64,000 nt of DNA, from positions 1 to 64,000 of the forward strand of contig DATHEA010000006.1 of the NCBI GenBank assembly GCA_035318745.1. Direction: 5' to 3'. The stretch's first letter is position 1. Every line of letters begins with the position of its first letter. The position numbers and the translations under genes were made by a program. Below the pieces are notes generated by a model. That model saw only the letters and a list, made by a program, of their open reading frames with translations. It had not been told where the DNA came from and made no database searches. Origin of the DNA: VRUE01 sp035318745 (lineage in GTDB: Bacteria > Actinomycetota > Thermoleophilia > Solirubrobacterales > 70-9). Below, in pieces: positions 49,777-56,713 of the stretch.

Positions 49777-50901
49777 TTACGGCGCTGCCCGCCCGCCGGT
49801 GACGCGAACGAAGGCGTCCCAGGCCGGCTTGGCCGAGAAGCCACTGCCTTCGCTGAAGAAGCCGACGGAATCGCAGAAGCTGCAGTAGAGGATCGAGTCT
49901 TTCCAGGTGAACCAGTAGGCAGCCTGGAGGTTGAGGCGGCGGCGGTTGGCCAGCATGTAGCGGTAGGCGCCGCGCAATTCGCGCGCCTGGCCGCCGATGC
50001 CCTGCTCGAAGGCGACGACGTTGGGGTCGTTCTGCGATCCCCAGCCCATCTCGGTGATGTAGAGGCCGGCACCGGGATCGTCGTTTCCGAGTATGACCGC
50101 GCGCACTTCCTCGACCATCGCTTCCAGGTCTTCGACGTGGAAGGCGTACGGGTGCAGCGCGACCGCGTCGAAGTAGTGCTCGATCCGCGGCACCCGATAG
50201 AGCTTGGCGAGGAAGTCGGCGGCCGACATGCCGAACTGGCCGCCCTCGTTGGGATCGCCGAAGAGGCCGGAGAGGACGACCTTCGCCCCTGGATCGACGG
50301 ACTTGATCGCGTTGTAGCTGGGCTTCAGCAGCCGTGCGTAGCGAACCGGCGAGACCGGATAGGCGAAGTAGAAGAAGTTGGCCTCGTTCCAGATCTGCCA
50401 GGTGCGGATCGGCAGCGGCTTGCCGATCGCGATCCCGTCTTTGGCCACGCCCGGCGCGTGCTCGGCCCAGAATTCGCCGCCCGGCCCGTAGCGCTTCACC
50501 GCGGCGCTGACGAACGCCTTCCATTCCTCCCGCGCCTGGGCGCTGTCGATCGGCAGCGTCGTCGGCGTGGACGACAGCCAGGGCGCCACGCCGGCGAGAA
50601 AGGGCAGAACCTGCAATCCCTGACTTGCGGCCGTCGCGACTTCACGATCGATGCTTTCCCAGTTGTAGGCACCGCCCCTGGTCGCCTGCACGCTCTCCCA
50701 GCCGATCCCCATGCGGACGCTGCCGATCCCCCCGGCCCGCATGTAGCGGGCGTCTTCTTCGGAGAGGACCGTCTGCGGGACGATGCCGAAGAAGTTGCGC
50801 GGCGCCGCCTCGGCGACCCCGGGAGCGGAGAGCGACACGATCGAGGCCATGCAGGCTACGACGAGAGCCGTGAAGACGGCAGCGATCGGCGCTCTCCTCA
50901 T
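49777..50901 (-). CDS. Secreted clan GH-A glycoside hydrolase-like protein (paralog 3)
   Basis: 374 residues from the ATG at 50901. Signal peptide core PIAAVFTALVVACMASIVSLSA, cleavage near VAEAA. TIM-barrel landmarks: GGIGSVRMGIGWESVQ (57-72), acid/base glutamate in IWNEANF (E173), ALHPYAF (248-254), nucleophile in ITEMGWGSQ (E284), then ARELRGAYRYML and YCSFCDSVGFFSEGS with the paralogs' C-x-F-C, ending SAKPAWDAFVRVTGG. It is a tandem duplicate of the next gene, with a 114-bp patch almost identical between them (49951-50064). The start at 50901 puts GAGGAG 6 nt upstream; the next ATG (50907) would overlap that site. Confidence 0.85.
   Translation of the reverse strand: MRRAPIAAVFTALVVACMASIVSLSAPGVAEAAPRNFFGIVPQTVLSEEDARYMRAGGIGSVRMGIGWESVQATRGGAYNWESIDREVATAASQGLQVLPFLAGVAPWLSSTPTTLPIDSAQAREEWKAFVSAAVKRYGPGGEFWAEHAPGVAKDGIAIGKPLPIRTWQIWNEANFFYFAYPVSPVRYARLLKPSYNAIKSVDPGAKVVLSGLFGDPNEGGQFGMSAADFLAKLYRVPRIEHYFDAVALHPYAFHVEDLEAMVEEVRAVILGNDDPGAGLYITEMGWGSQNDPNVVAFEQGIGGQARELRGAYRYMLANRRRLNLQAAYWFTWKDSILYCSFCDSVGFFSEGSGFSAKPAWDAFVRVTGGRAAP
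49951..50064 (-). repeat. 114-bp near-identical patch in tandem GH genes, copy 1
   Basis: Identical to 51098-51211 except one base; flanks are clearly more diverged. Encodes the region from ITEMGWGSQNDPNVVAF to AYRYML. Confidence 0.88.
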
Positions 50902-50923
50902 CCTCATCTCCTCGGCTCCCGGC

Positions 50924-52057
50924 CTAAGGCCGGGCCCGTCCGCCCGTGATCTGGACGAAGGCATGCCAGGCGGGCTTGGCGTGGAAGCGCTTGCTTTCAC
51001 GGAAGAAGCCGGCGGAGTCGCAGAAGTTGCAGTAGTAGCGGGAGTCTTTCCAGGTGAACCAGTACGCCGCCTTGAGGTTGAGCCGGTGCCGATTGTTCAG
51101 CATGTAGCGGTAGGCGCCGCGCAATTCGCGCGCCTGGCCGCCGATGCCCTGCTCGAAGGCGACGACGTTGGGATCGTTCTGCGATCCCCAGCCCATCTCG
51201 GTGATGTAGAGACCGGCGCTCGGATCATGGTTTTCGAGGACCACGGATCGCACATCTTCGACCATCGCTTCCAGGTCTTCGACGTGGAAGGCATATGGAT
51301 GCAGGGCGACGTCGTCGAAGTAGTGCTTGATCCCCGGAACCTCGTAGAGAGCGGAGAGGAAGTCGGCCGCGGACATGCCGCGCTTGCCGCTCTCGTCGGG
51401 TTCGCCGAAGAGCCCGGAGAGGAGGATCTGCGCCCGCGGGTCGGCGGACTTGATCGCCCCGTAGCTGAGCTTCAGCAGCCGCGCGTAGCGCGTCGGCGAG
51501 ACCGGGTAGGCGAAGTAGAAGAAGTTGGCCTCGTTCCAGATCTGCCAGGTATGGATCGGCAGCTGCCTGCGGACCACGATCCCGTCTTTGTTGGCCGCCG
51601 CAGGCGTGTGCTCGGCCCAGAATTCGCCGCCGGGCCCGTAGCGTTTGGCCGCGGCCTTGACGAACGCTGTCCACCCCTGCCGCGCCACAGCGCTGTCGAT
51701 CGGCATCTTCGTTCCCTTGTGCGAGAGCCAGCGTGGCACGCCGGCGAGGAACGGCAGCACCTGCAGGCCCTGGTTGGCCGCGGTCGCGACTTCCCGGTCG
51801 GTGCCTTCCCAGTTGTAGGTGCCGCCCCTTTTCTCCTGCACGCTTTCCCAGCCGATCCCCATGCGGATGCTGCCGATCCGGCCGGCGCGCATGTAGCTGA
51901 CGTCTTCTTCGGAGAGGATCGCCTGCGGGACGATGCCAAAGAAGCTACGCGGTGCCGCCTGGGCGACCCCGGGGGCGGAGAGCGACACGATCGCGGCGGC
52001 AGCGGCGATCGCAATGGCGGCGCACACCGTGGCGATCGACGCTTTTCTCATTCGCAT
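50924..52057 (-). CDS. Secreted clan GH-A glycoside hydrolase-like protein (paralog 4)
   Basis: 377 residues from the ATG at 52057. Signal peptide core ATVCAAIAIAAAAAIVSLSA, cleavage near VAQAA. RIGSIRMGIGWESVQ, acid/base glutamate in IWNEANF (E176), nucleophile in ITEMGWGSQ (E287) and YCNFCDSAGFFRES with the C-x-F-C pair. It is the closest relative of the next gene downstream, from which it is separated by 22 nt; both share the leader CCGAGGAGATGAG. As in the partner, the ATG 6 nt after GAGGAG is taken, although an ATG at 52063 overlaps the site. Likely hydrolyses or remodels a surface glycan; substrate unknown. Confidence 0.85.
   Translation of the reverse strand: MRMRKASIATVCAAIAIAAAAAIVSLSAPGVAQAAPRSFFGIVPQAILSEEDVSYMRAGRIGSIRMGIGWESVQEKRGGTYNWEGTDREVATAANQGLQVLPFLAGVPRWLSHKGTKMPIDSAVARQGWTAFVKAAAKRYGPGGEFWAEHTPAAANKDGIVVRRQLPIHTWQIWNEANFFYFAYPVSPTRYARLLKLSYGAIKSADPRAQILLSGLFGEPDESGKRGMSAADFLSALYEVPGIKHYFDDVALHPYAFHVEDLEAMVEDVRSVVLENHDPSAGLYITEMGWGSQNDPNVVAFEQGIGGQARELRGAYRYMLNNRHRLNLKAAYWFTWKDSRYYCNFCDSAGFFRESKRFHAKPAWHAFVQITGGRARP
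51098..51211 (-). repeat. 114-bp near-identical patch in tandem GH genes, copy 2
   Basis: Partner of 49951-50064, 1147 bp away in direct orientation, one mismatch. Confidence 0.88.
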
Positions 52058-52144
52058 GCTCATCTCCTCGGCTCAAACCTGAACGGGGCCGCGAAGTCGC
52101 GGTGGTCAAACGCACCGATCGCGGCGCCGCGGCACTCTAAGGCT

Positions 52145-52150
52145 TAGGAT
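52145..52150 (+). promoter_or_regulatory. -10 box for the phosphopantetheinyl transferase gene
   Basis: TAGGAT, 8 nt before the ATG at 52159. Confidence 0.45.
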
Positions 52151-52158
52151 CGGCGGCA

Positions 52159-52719
52159 ATGCAGGCTCCGAGCCGAGCGCCCGTCACCGAGCTGCACGTA
52201 TGGCAGGCGCGGCTCGACTCGGGTAAGTGGCCCAATGCCGACGCCCTGCCCGCCGTGGAGCGCGATCGCGCCGCCCGCTTGCATCGCCCAGAGGCACGCC
52301 GGCGCTGGGTAGCCTCGCGCTGGGCACTTCGCGGCGTGCTCGGACGCTACCTCGAACGGGAGCCGCCCGAGATCGAGCTGCGCTTCGGCAGCCGCGGCAA
52401 GCCGATGCTTGCGGCATCCGACACCCCTCTCCGCTTCAACCTCAGCCATTCCGGCGAGCTGGCGCTGATCGCGGTCGGCGGCGAGCGCGAGGTCGGCGTC
52501 GACGTACAGCTGATCGGCGCCAAGCCGGCAGAGTTCTACGCCGACTGGGCGCGGCGGGAGGCGGTCGCGAAGTGCCACGGCACGGGTCTCTGGGCACCCC
52601 TTCCGGACACTCCAGTGGCCGTTGCCCCTCTCGACGCCGGAAGTGGATTCGCGGCCGCAATCGCCGTCGGTGGCGACGAAGTGCCGCCGCTGCGGCATTT
52701 CGTCGCGGAGCCGGGATGA
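52159..52719 (+). CDS. 4'-phosphopantetheinyl transferase superfamily protein (Sfp type, short)
   Basis: 186 residues; would load the phosphopantetheine arm of CoA onto a carrier protein. LHVWQARLDSGKWPNADALPAVERDRAARLHRPEARRRWVASRWALRGVLGRYL is the N-terminal half of Sfp-type enzymes, then FGSRGKPML, LRFNLSHSGELALIAV (about 92-107) and the Mg2+-binding VGVDVQ (about 111-116). The W-x-x-K-E-A motif appears as WARREAVAKCHGTGL, with Arg for Lys, still carrying the key Glu. Shorter than full Sfp (about 220-240), lacking part of the C-terminal half. No carrier protein or synthase is nearby. Divergent from the GH tandem. Confidence 0.82.
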   Translation: MQAPSRAPVTELHVWQARLDSGKWPNADALPAVERDRAARLHRPEARRRWVASRWALRGVLGRYLEREPPEIELRFGSRGKPMLAASDTPLRFNLSHSGELALIAVGGEREVGVDVQLIGAKPAEFYADWARREAVAKCHGTGLWAPLPDTPVAVAPLDAGSGFAAAIAVGGDEVPPLRHFVAEPG

Positions 52720-52724
52720 CGGCT

Positions 52725-53192
52725 TCAGTAGGTGCCGCCGAGCTTGCGGTGATCCCAGGTCGCCGTCCGCACCGGTTTGAAGTGGATCGCCACGCGTTTC
52801 GGGGCCTGCGCTTCGAGCGCCGCCTTGGCGTCGCCCTGCACCGAGTCGATCCCCTCGGCGTAGCGCACGGTCAGCTCTTCGGCGAAGCCGATCACGGTCT
52901 CGAAGTCGCGGTGGATCTCCGCCTCGGCCTCGATCATCGCCCCGCGCAGCTCGCCGTACTCGTGGCCGGTCTCGACCAGCAGCGTCGCACGCGGATCGCG
53001 GTCGAGGTTGCGCACCTTCTGCGACTTGGCGTAGGTCCAGATCCAGATCTCGCCCTTCCGTGGCACGAACCAGAGCGGCATCGAGTGGGGGAAGCCGCGT
53101 GGCCCGTTCGAGGAGACGATCGCCACCCGCTCCGCATCGAGCAGCTCGAGCAGCTCCTCGTCGCTCAACTTGATCCGGTCGCGGCGGCTCAT
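52725..53192 (-). CDS. PPOX-class (pyridoxamine 5'-phosphate oxidase-like) F420/flavin protein
   Basis: 155 residues, split-barrel fold. MSRRDRIKLSDEELLELLDAERVAIVSSNGPRGFPHSMPLWFVPRKGEIWIWTYAKSQKVRNLDRDPRATLLVETG is the usual N-terminal two-thirds, and the protein ends TATWDHRKLGGTY, a signature ending in actinobacterial PPOX F420-dependent proteins. These bind FMN or F420 and reduce varied small molecules; substrate unknown. Convergent with the phosphopantetheinyl transferase 5 nt away. A TAGAGT box lies 8 nt before the ATG. Confidence 0.88.
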   Translation of the reverse strand: MSRRDRIKLSDEELLELLDAERVAIVSSNGPRGFPHSMPLWFVPRKGEIWIWTYAKSQKVRNLDRDPRATLLVETGHEYGELRGAMIEAEAEIHRDFETVIGFAEELTVRYAEGIDSVQGDAKAALEAQAPKRVAIHFKPVRTATWDHRKLGGTY

Positions 53193-53200
53193 CCGGCCTG

Positions 53201-53206
53201 ACTCTA
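53201..53206 (-). promoter_or_regulatory. -10 box for the PPOX gene
   Basis: TAGAGT on the minus strand, 8 nt before the ATG at 53192. It lies at the 3' end of the GlxA gene region. Confidence 0.4.
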
Positions 53207-54169
53207 TGCGGCGGCCGGGGCGGGACGGAACGAGCGCCGGTAGGCGGTGGGCGTCGTCGCGGTCGCGCGGCGGAAGTGCTCGCGCAGCGAGGCCGCGGTG
53301 CCGAAGCCGGCGCGCCAGGCGACGTCGTCGATCGGCAGGTCCGACTCCTCGAGCAGGCGCCGCGCCTCGAGCACCCGCTGGGCGAGCAGCCAGCGCAACG
53401 GCGTGGTGCCGGTCTCCTCGCGGAAGCGGCGGGCGAAGGTGCGCGGGCTGACCGCGGCGTGGCGGGCCATCGCGGCGACGCAGAGCGGCTCGCCGAGGCG
53501 CTCTGCCGCCCAGCGGCGGGTCGGCTCGAGCGAACCGGACTCCTCCGCCGGGGGGCGTTTGATGAACTGCGCCTGACCGCCCTCGCGGTGCGGGGCGGCG
53601 ACCATGCGGCGGGCGACGCGCTCGCCGGCAGCGGCGCCGAAGTCGCGGCGGACGACGTGCAGGGCAAGGTCGATGCCGGCGCTGAGCCCGGCCGAAGTCA
53701 TCACCTCTGCTTCGTCGACGTAGAGCGCGGCGGGGTCGACCTCGACGCCGGGGAACAGCTCGGCGAGCTGCCGGGCGTGGGCCCAGTGGGTCGTCGCCCG
53801 GCGGCCGTCGAGCAGGCCGGCGTAGCCGAGGGCGAAGGCGCCGGTGCAGACCGAGAGCATGCGGGCGCCACCCGCTGCTGCCATACGCAGGGCCTCGAGC
53901 ACCGCCTCCGGCGGGCGGTCGAGGACGGCGAAGTAGCCCGGGACCACGACGGTGCGGGCGCCGGCGAGCGCCTCAAGACCGTGTCGCGGGACGAGCTCGA
54001 AGCCACTGGTGGTGGCGACCGGGGCGCCGCCCGGGGAGCAGCAGGCAACCTCGTACAGAGGCGTCCCGTCAGCCGCCGAGGCGGCGATGAGGACCTGGGT
54101 GGCCGCGGTCAGGTCGAAGGCGACGAGGCCGTCAAGGCAGAGGGCGACAACCCGGTGCGGATTGCTCAT
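53204..54169 (-). CDS. GlxA-family AraC-type transcriptional regulator
   Basis: 321 residues. An N-terminal DJ-1/PfpI-like sensor domain (HRVVALCLDGLVAFDLTAATQVL at 5-27; LSVCTGAFALGYAGLLDGRRATTHW near 103-127, with the nucleophile-elbow Cys) is joined to a C-terminal AraC double helix-turn-helix (about 215-312: EPLCVAAMARHAAVSPRTFARRFREETGTTPLRWLLAQRVLEARRLLEESDLPIDDVAWRAGFGTAASLREHFRRATATTPTAYRR), as in GlxA/FtrA regulators. It is divergent from a free-standing DJ-1 protein (54240), which is therefore a probable target. A TAGATT box lies 6 nt before the ATG. Confidence 0.93.
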   Translation of the reverse strand: MSNPHRVVALCLDGLVAFDLTAATQVLIAASAADGTPLYEVACCSPGGAPVATTSGFELVPRHGLEALAGARTVVVPGYFAVLDRPPEAVLEALRMAAAGGARMLSVCTGAFALGYAGLLDGRRATTHWAHARQLAELFPGVEVDPAALYVDEAEVMTSAGLSAGIDLALHVVRRDFGAAAGERVARRMVAAPHREGGQAQFIKRPPAEESGSLEPTRRWAAERLGEPLCVAAMARHAAVSPRTFARRFREETGTTPLRWLLAQRVLEARRLLEESDLPIDDVAWRAGFGTAASLREHFRRATATTPTAYRRSFRPAPAAA

Positions 54170-54175
54170 GGCAGA

Positions 54176-54181
54176 AATCTA
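54176..54181 (-). promoter_or_regulatory. -10 box for the GlxA-family regulator
   Basis: TAGATT on the minus strand, 6 nt before the ATG at 54169. Confidence 0.45.
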
Positions 54182-54239
54182 GCGAACATTGGCAATCCTG
54201 CCACTCGACACCGATCTCACCGGCGGCGAAGATCGGCGG

Positions 54240-54875
54240 ATGAAAATCGCAATCCTCCTCTTCGAGAAGCTCGCCGCCCAGGACGCCGTCGGTCCATACG
54301 AGGTGTTCCGTTGCGTCCCCGGGTGGGATGTCCACTTTGCCGGTCTGCGTGCGGGCGAGGTCCGCTCCGAAGGCGGCCTCGGCCTGGTCGTCGATCGGAC
54401 CCTCGATCAGACCACCGAGGCTGACATCGTGCTCGTCCCCGGCGGGCGCGGCAGCGACGTGCTGCTCGAGGACGAGACGGTGCTCGCCTGGCTGCGCGAG
54501 ATCGATGCGACGACGAAATGGACGACCTCCGTCTGCACCGGCGCCTTGCTGCTGGGTGCAGCCGGCCTGCTCGAGGGCAAGCGGGCAACGTCCAACTGGC
54601 TTGCGCTCGATGACCTGGCAAAGTACGGCGCCGACCCGGTCGGCGGCCGCTGGGTCGAGGACGGCAAGACCATCACCGCTGCCGGAGTCACCGCGGGCAT
54701 CGACATGGCCCTGCACCTGGTCGGGCGCGAGGCGGGCCCGGAGGTGGCCCAGGCCGTCCAGCTCGGGATCGAGTACGACCCCGACCCACCCTTCGACTCC
54801 GGCTCTCCGGAGAAGGCGCCGACGGAGATCGTCGAGGCGGTCACCGCCTTCAGCCGCGCGGCTACCTCAGCCTGA
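54240..54875 (+). CDS. DJ-1/PfpI family protein
   Basis: 211 residues. MKIAILLFEKLAAQDAVGPYEVF at the start, VLVPGGRGSDVLLEDETVLAWL (about 65-86), then the nucleophile elbow SVCTGALLLGAAGLLEGKRATSNW (Cys99) and WVEDGKTITAAGVTAGIDMALHLV. It matches the isonitrile-hydratase/DJ-1 sensor family and resembles the sensor half of the divergent GlxA regulator. Enzymatic activity (hydratase, glyoxalase or none) cannot be decided. The ATG at 54240 fits the family N-terminus; the open frame begins at a TTG at 54189. Convergent with the DUF1906 gene, with 14 nt of overlap. Confidence 0.9.
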   Translation: MKIAILLFEKLAAQDAVGPYEVFRCVPGWDVHFAGLRAGEVRSEGGLGLVVDRTLDQTTEADIVLVPGGRGSDVLLEDETVLAWLREIDATTKWTTSVCTGALLLGAAGLLEGKRATSNWLALDDLAKYGADPVGGRWVEDGKTITAAGVTAGIDMALHLVGREAGPEVAQAVQLGIEYDPDPPFDSGSPEKAPTEIVEAVTAFSRAATSA

Positions 54876-56586
54876 GCCGGCGGCCGACGCGACCGCCGGG
54901 GATCGCGACGAGCAGGTGCGCCTGCGGGCTTTCGCGAGCGTTCGTCAAGACGCGGCCGGCCGCGCCGAGGCCGAGGCTGAAGGTATGCGACCCGCCACCG
55001 TTGAGCTGGAAGGCGCGGTGGACGAGCAGCCGCCGCACCATCCTCGTCCTCGTCACGCGCCTGCGCCCGTGACGGACGACGTAGAGCTGCGGGACCCGAG
55101 CGCGGACCAGCATCTGGCCCGGGCACACGGTGCCCACCGGCCATTCGCAGCGCACGCTGATCCGTACCTTGTTGCCAGCCGACCTCGTCCGCAGCACCGA
55201 GATCGGCACCGGCACGCCGACCGTACGACAGCCGAGCAGCTTGTCCGTGCCGGGCCCGATGTTGAGCCCGTAGACGCAGAGGCGCTGCCTGCCGCTGCCG
55301 ACGACTGGGAAGCTCGAGTCGAAGCCGTGGGAGGCGCCGGCGCGAGGGAAGAGCGCGAGCAGGTCGGAGCGTTCCTGGGTCGCGATCGGGCCGAGCTCGT
55401 ACCCGGATGCACCGCCTTCGTCGATCTTGCCGCCAAGGTATGCCGCGATCGAGACCGGCGTCGTCGGCGCATTCGGGTCGAAGGCCCAGCCGGAGATCTG
55501 CACCTGGCCGGGAGCCGGCGAGCTGACTATGTCGAAGCTGCCCCTTGGATTGTCCCCGGAGGACGTCCCCCCTCCCGCCGTCGCCCCTTCGACGTAGTTG
55601 TTGTCGATGTTGATCGTCACCCCGCCGTAGGTCTCGTCGTGGCCGCCGTTGTACTGGTGGATCCGGTGGCCCACCCAGGCTCCTGCCGGAACGTAGGGAT
55701 CCGAGGCGGCCGAGGCGCGCCCATTCCAGTTGGCGAACCAGATCTCGTCCGGCTCGAGGTAGGTGCTGCCGTACTTCGCGGCGAGGTCGGCGATGCCCGA
55801 GGCGCCGCTGCTGTAGACGCCGGACTGGTAACCGAGCCCGTGCAGGCGCGCCGTCCATGCGGCGAGAAAGCTCAGCGTCGCGTTGGTTGCGCTCGCCGTC
55901 CGCGAGTAGCTCTCCATGTCGAAGTAGATCGGGCTCCCTTCGCCGATCCCGGCGATGCGGGCCTGGTCGACCGCGTCGGTCGCCGCTTCGGTCCCCTGGG
56001 TCGCGGCAGTGAAGGTCGACGTGCTCAGCTTGGCGCAGGAGCTGCAGCTCGAGGTCGGCGCCTGCAGGCCGACGTAGGTTGGAATCAGACTCCATTCCGC
56101 CGCCGTCTGTTCGGCGACCCAGCTCGCGGTCAGGTTCGGCTGCGAGCAGCCGCGGTTGACGCCGCCGATGTAAGCGCCGATCGCCCGGTAGGGAGAGCCG
56201 GTCCAGGCGGACATCGAACGCTTCGACGGCGCCGTGCAAGCGTCGAAGCCGAGGCCGGTGTATGCCGCGGTCGAAATCTGAGCAAGCGGGATGCGGCTGG
56301 CCCGCGCGCGGGCACCGGCCGCTCGCGCCCGGGCGCCGGGATCGACGAGGATCGCCCGCCGCCGTCCCATCGCACCCGCCGGGCAGTTCTGCGCGGACCC
56401 CGGCTTGCCCAGGTAGACAGCCTTGCGGTCGAGGCGCACGCACATCTGGGGACGCTCGGCCAGGCGGTAGACCGGCCAGCCGGCGGGCACGCCGACCTTC
56501 TCACCACGAAAGTGGATCGTCTTGGCGCCGGCACTCGCAGGCAGAAGCGCCGCGAGCGCGAGCAGGCATAGAGCAACACGCCGCAT
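54862..56586 (-). CDS. Secreted DUF1906 (Rv2525c-like, GH25-like fold) protein
   Basis: 574 residues. Signal peptide MRRVALCLLALAALLPASAG, an N-terminal segment with two Cys, then the DUF1906 domain from about residue 108: TGLGFDACTAPSKRSMSAW, YRAIGAYIGGVNRGCSQPNLTASWV, WSLIPTYVGLQAP, GEGSPIYFDMESY, FLAAWTARLHGLGYQSGVYSSG, IWFANWNG and HQYNGG (to about 340). Rv2525c-like proteins have a glycosidase-like TIM barrel and are exported, often by Tat; here a Sec-like signal is seen. A C-terminal beta-rich region (about 370-574) includes ISGWAFDPNAPTTPVSIAAYLGG. The mature role is unknown, perhaps in the cell envelope. A G-rich tract precedes the ATG. Confidence 0.87.
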   Translation of the reverse strand: MRRVALCLLALAALLPASAGAKTIHFRGEKVGVPAGWPVYRLAERPQMCVRLDRKAVYLGKPGSAQNCPAGAMGRRRAILVDPGARARAAGARARASRIPLAQISTAAYTGLGFDACTAPSKRSMSAWTGSPYRAIGAYIGGVNRGCSQPNLTASWVAEQTAAEWSLIPTYVGLQAPTSSCSSCAKLSTSTFTAATQGTEAATDAVDQARIAGIGEGSPIYFDMESYSRTASATNATLSFLAAWTARLHGLGYQSGVYSSGASGIADLAAKYGSTYLEPDEIWFANWNGRASAASDPYVPAGAWVGHRIHQYNGGHDETYGGVTINIDNNYVEGATAGGGTSSGDNPRGSFDIVSSPAPGQVQISGWAFDPNAPTTPVSIAAYLGGKIDEGGASGYELGPIATQERSDLLALFPRAGASHGFDSSFPVVGSGRQRLCVYGLNIGPGTDKLLGCRTVGVPVPISVLRTRSAGNKVRISVRCEWPVGTVCPGQMLVRARVPQLYVVRHGRRRVTRTRMVRRLLVHRAFQLNGGGSHTFSLGLGAAGRVLTNARESPQAHLLVAIPGGRVGRRLRLR

Positions 56587-56646
56587 CTACCCCCCAACAA
56601 TCCCATTCCCCGAACGTTTCGGCCAACATCGAGCCAGTCCGCAATA

Positions 56647-56696
56647 GACGTGCCGGTGCTGCGGTGCCCATATGGACCTCTCTCCACCGGCACATC
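56647..56696. repeat. Imperfect 50-bp palindrome (dispersed palindrome family, copy 2)
   Basis: Begins GACGTGCCGGTG, centre CCCATATGGACC, ends CACCGGCACATC. Same length as 6065-6114, with 40 of 50 positions equal; the outer arms and the CATATGGACCTC core are kept and the left inner arm has diverged. Lies between the DUF1906 start and the acylase stop. No T-tract on either strand. Confidence 0.85.
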
Positions 56697-56713
56697 CCGC
56701 CGAGGGCGTGGGA

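Noticed and set aside
52590..52640. A third copy of the lhr palindromic element in the phosphopantetheinyl transferase gene (GGGCACCCC...CCGGACACT)
   Set aside because: Only a few bases resemble the arms; there is no inverted repeat and the protein segment is normal for the family.
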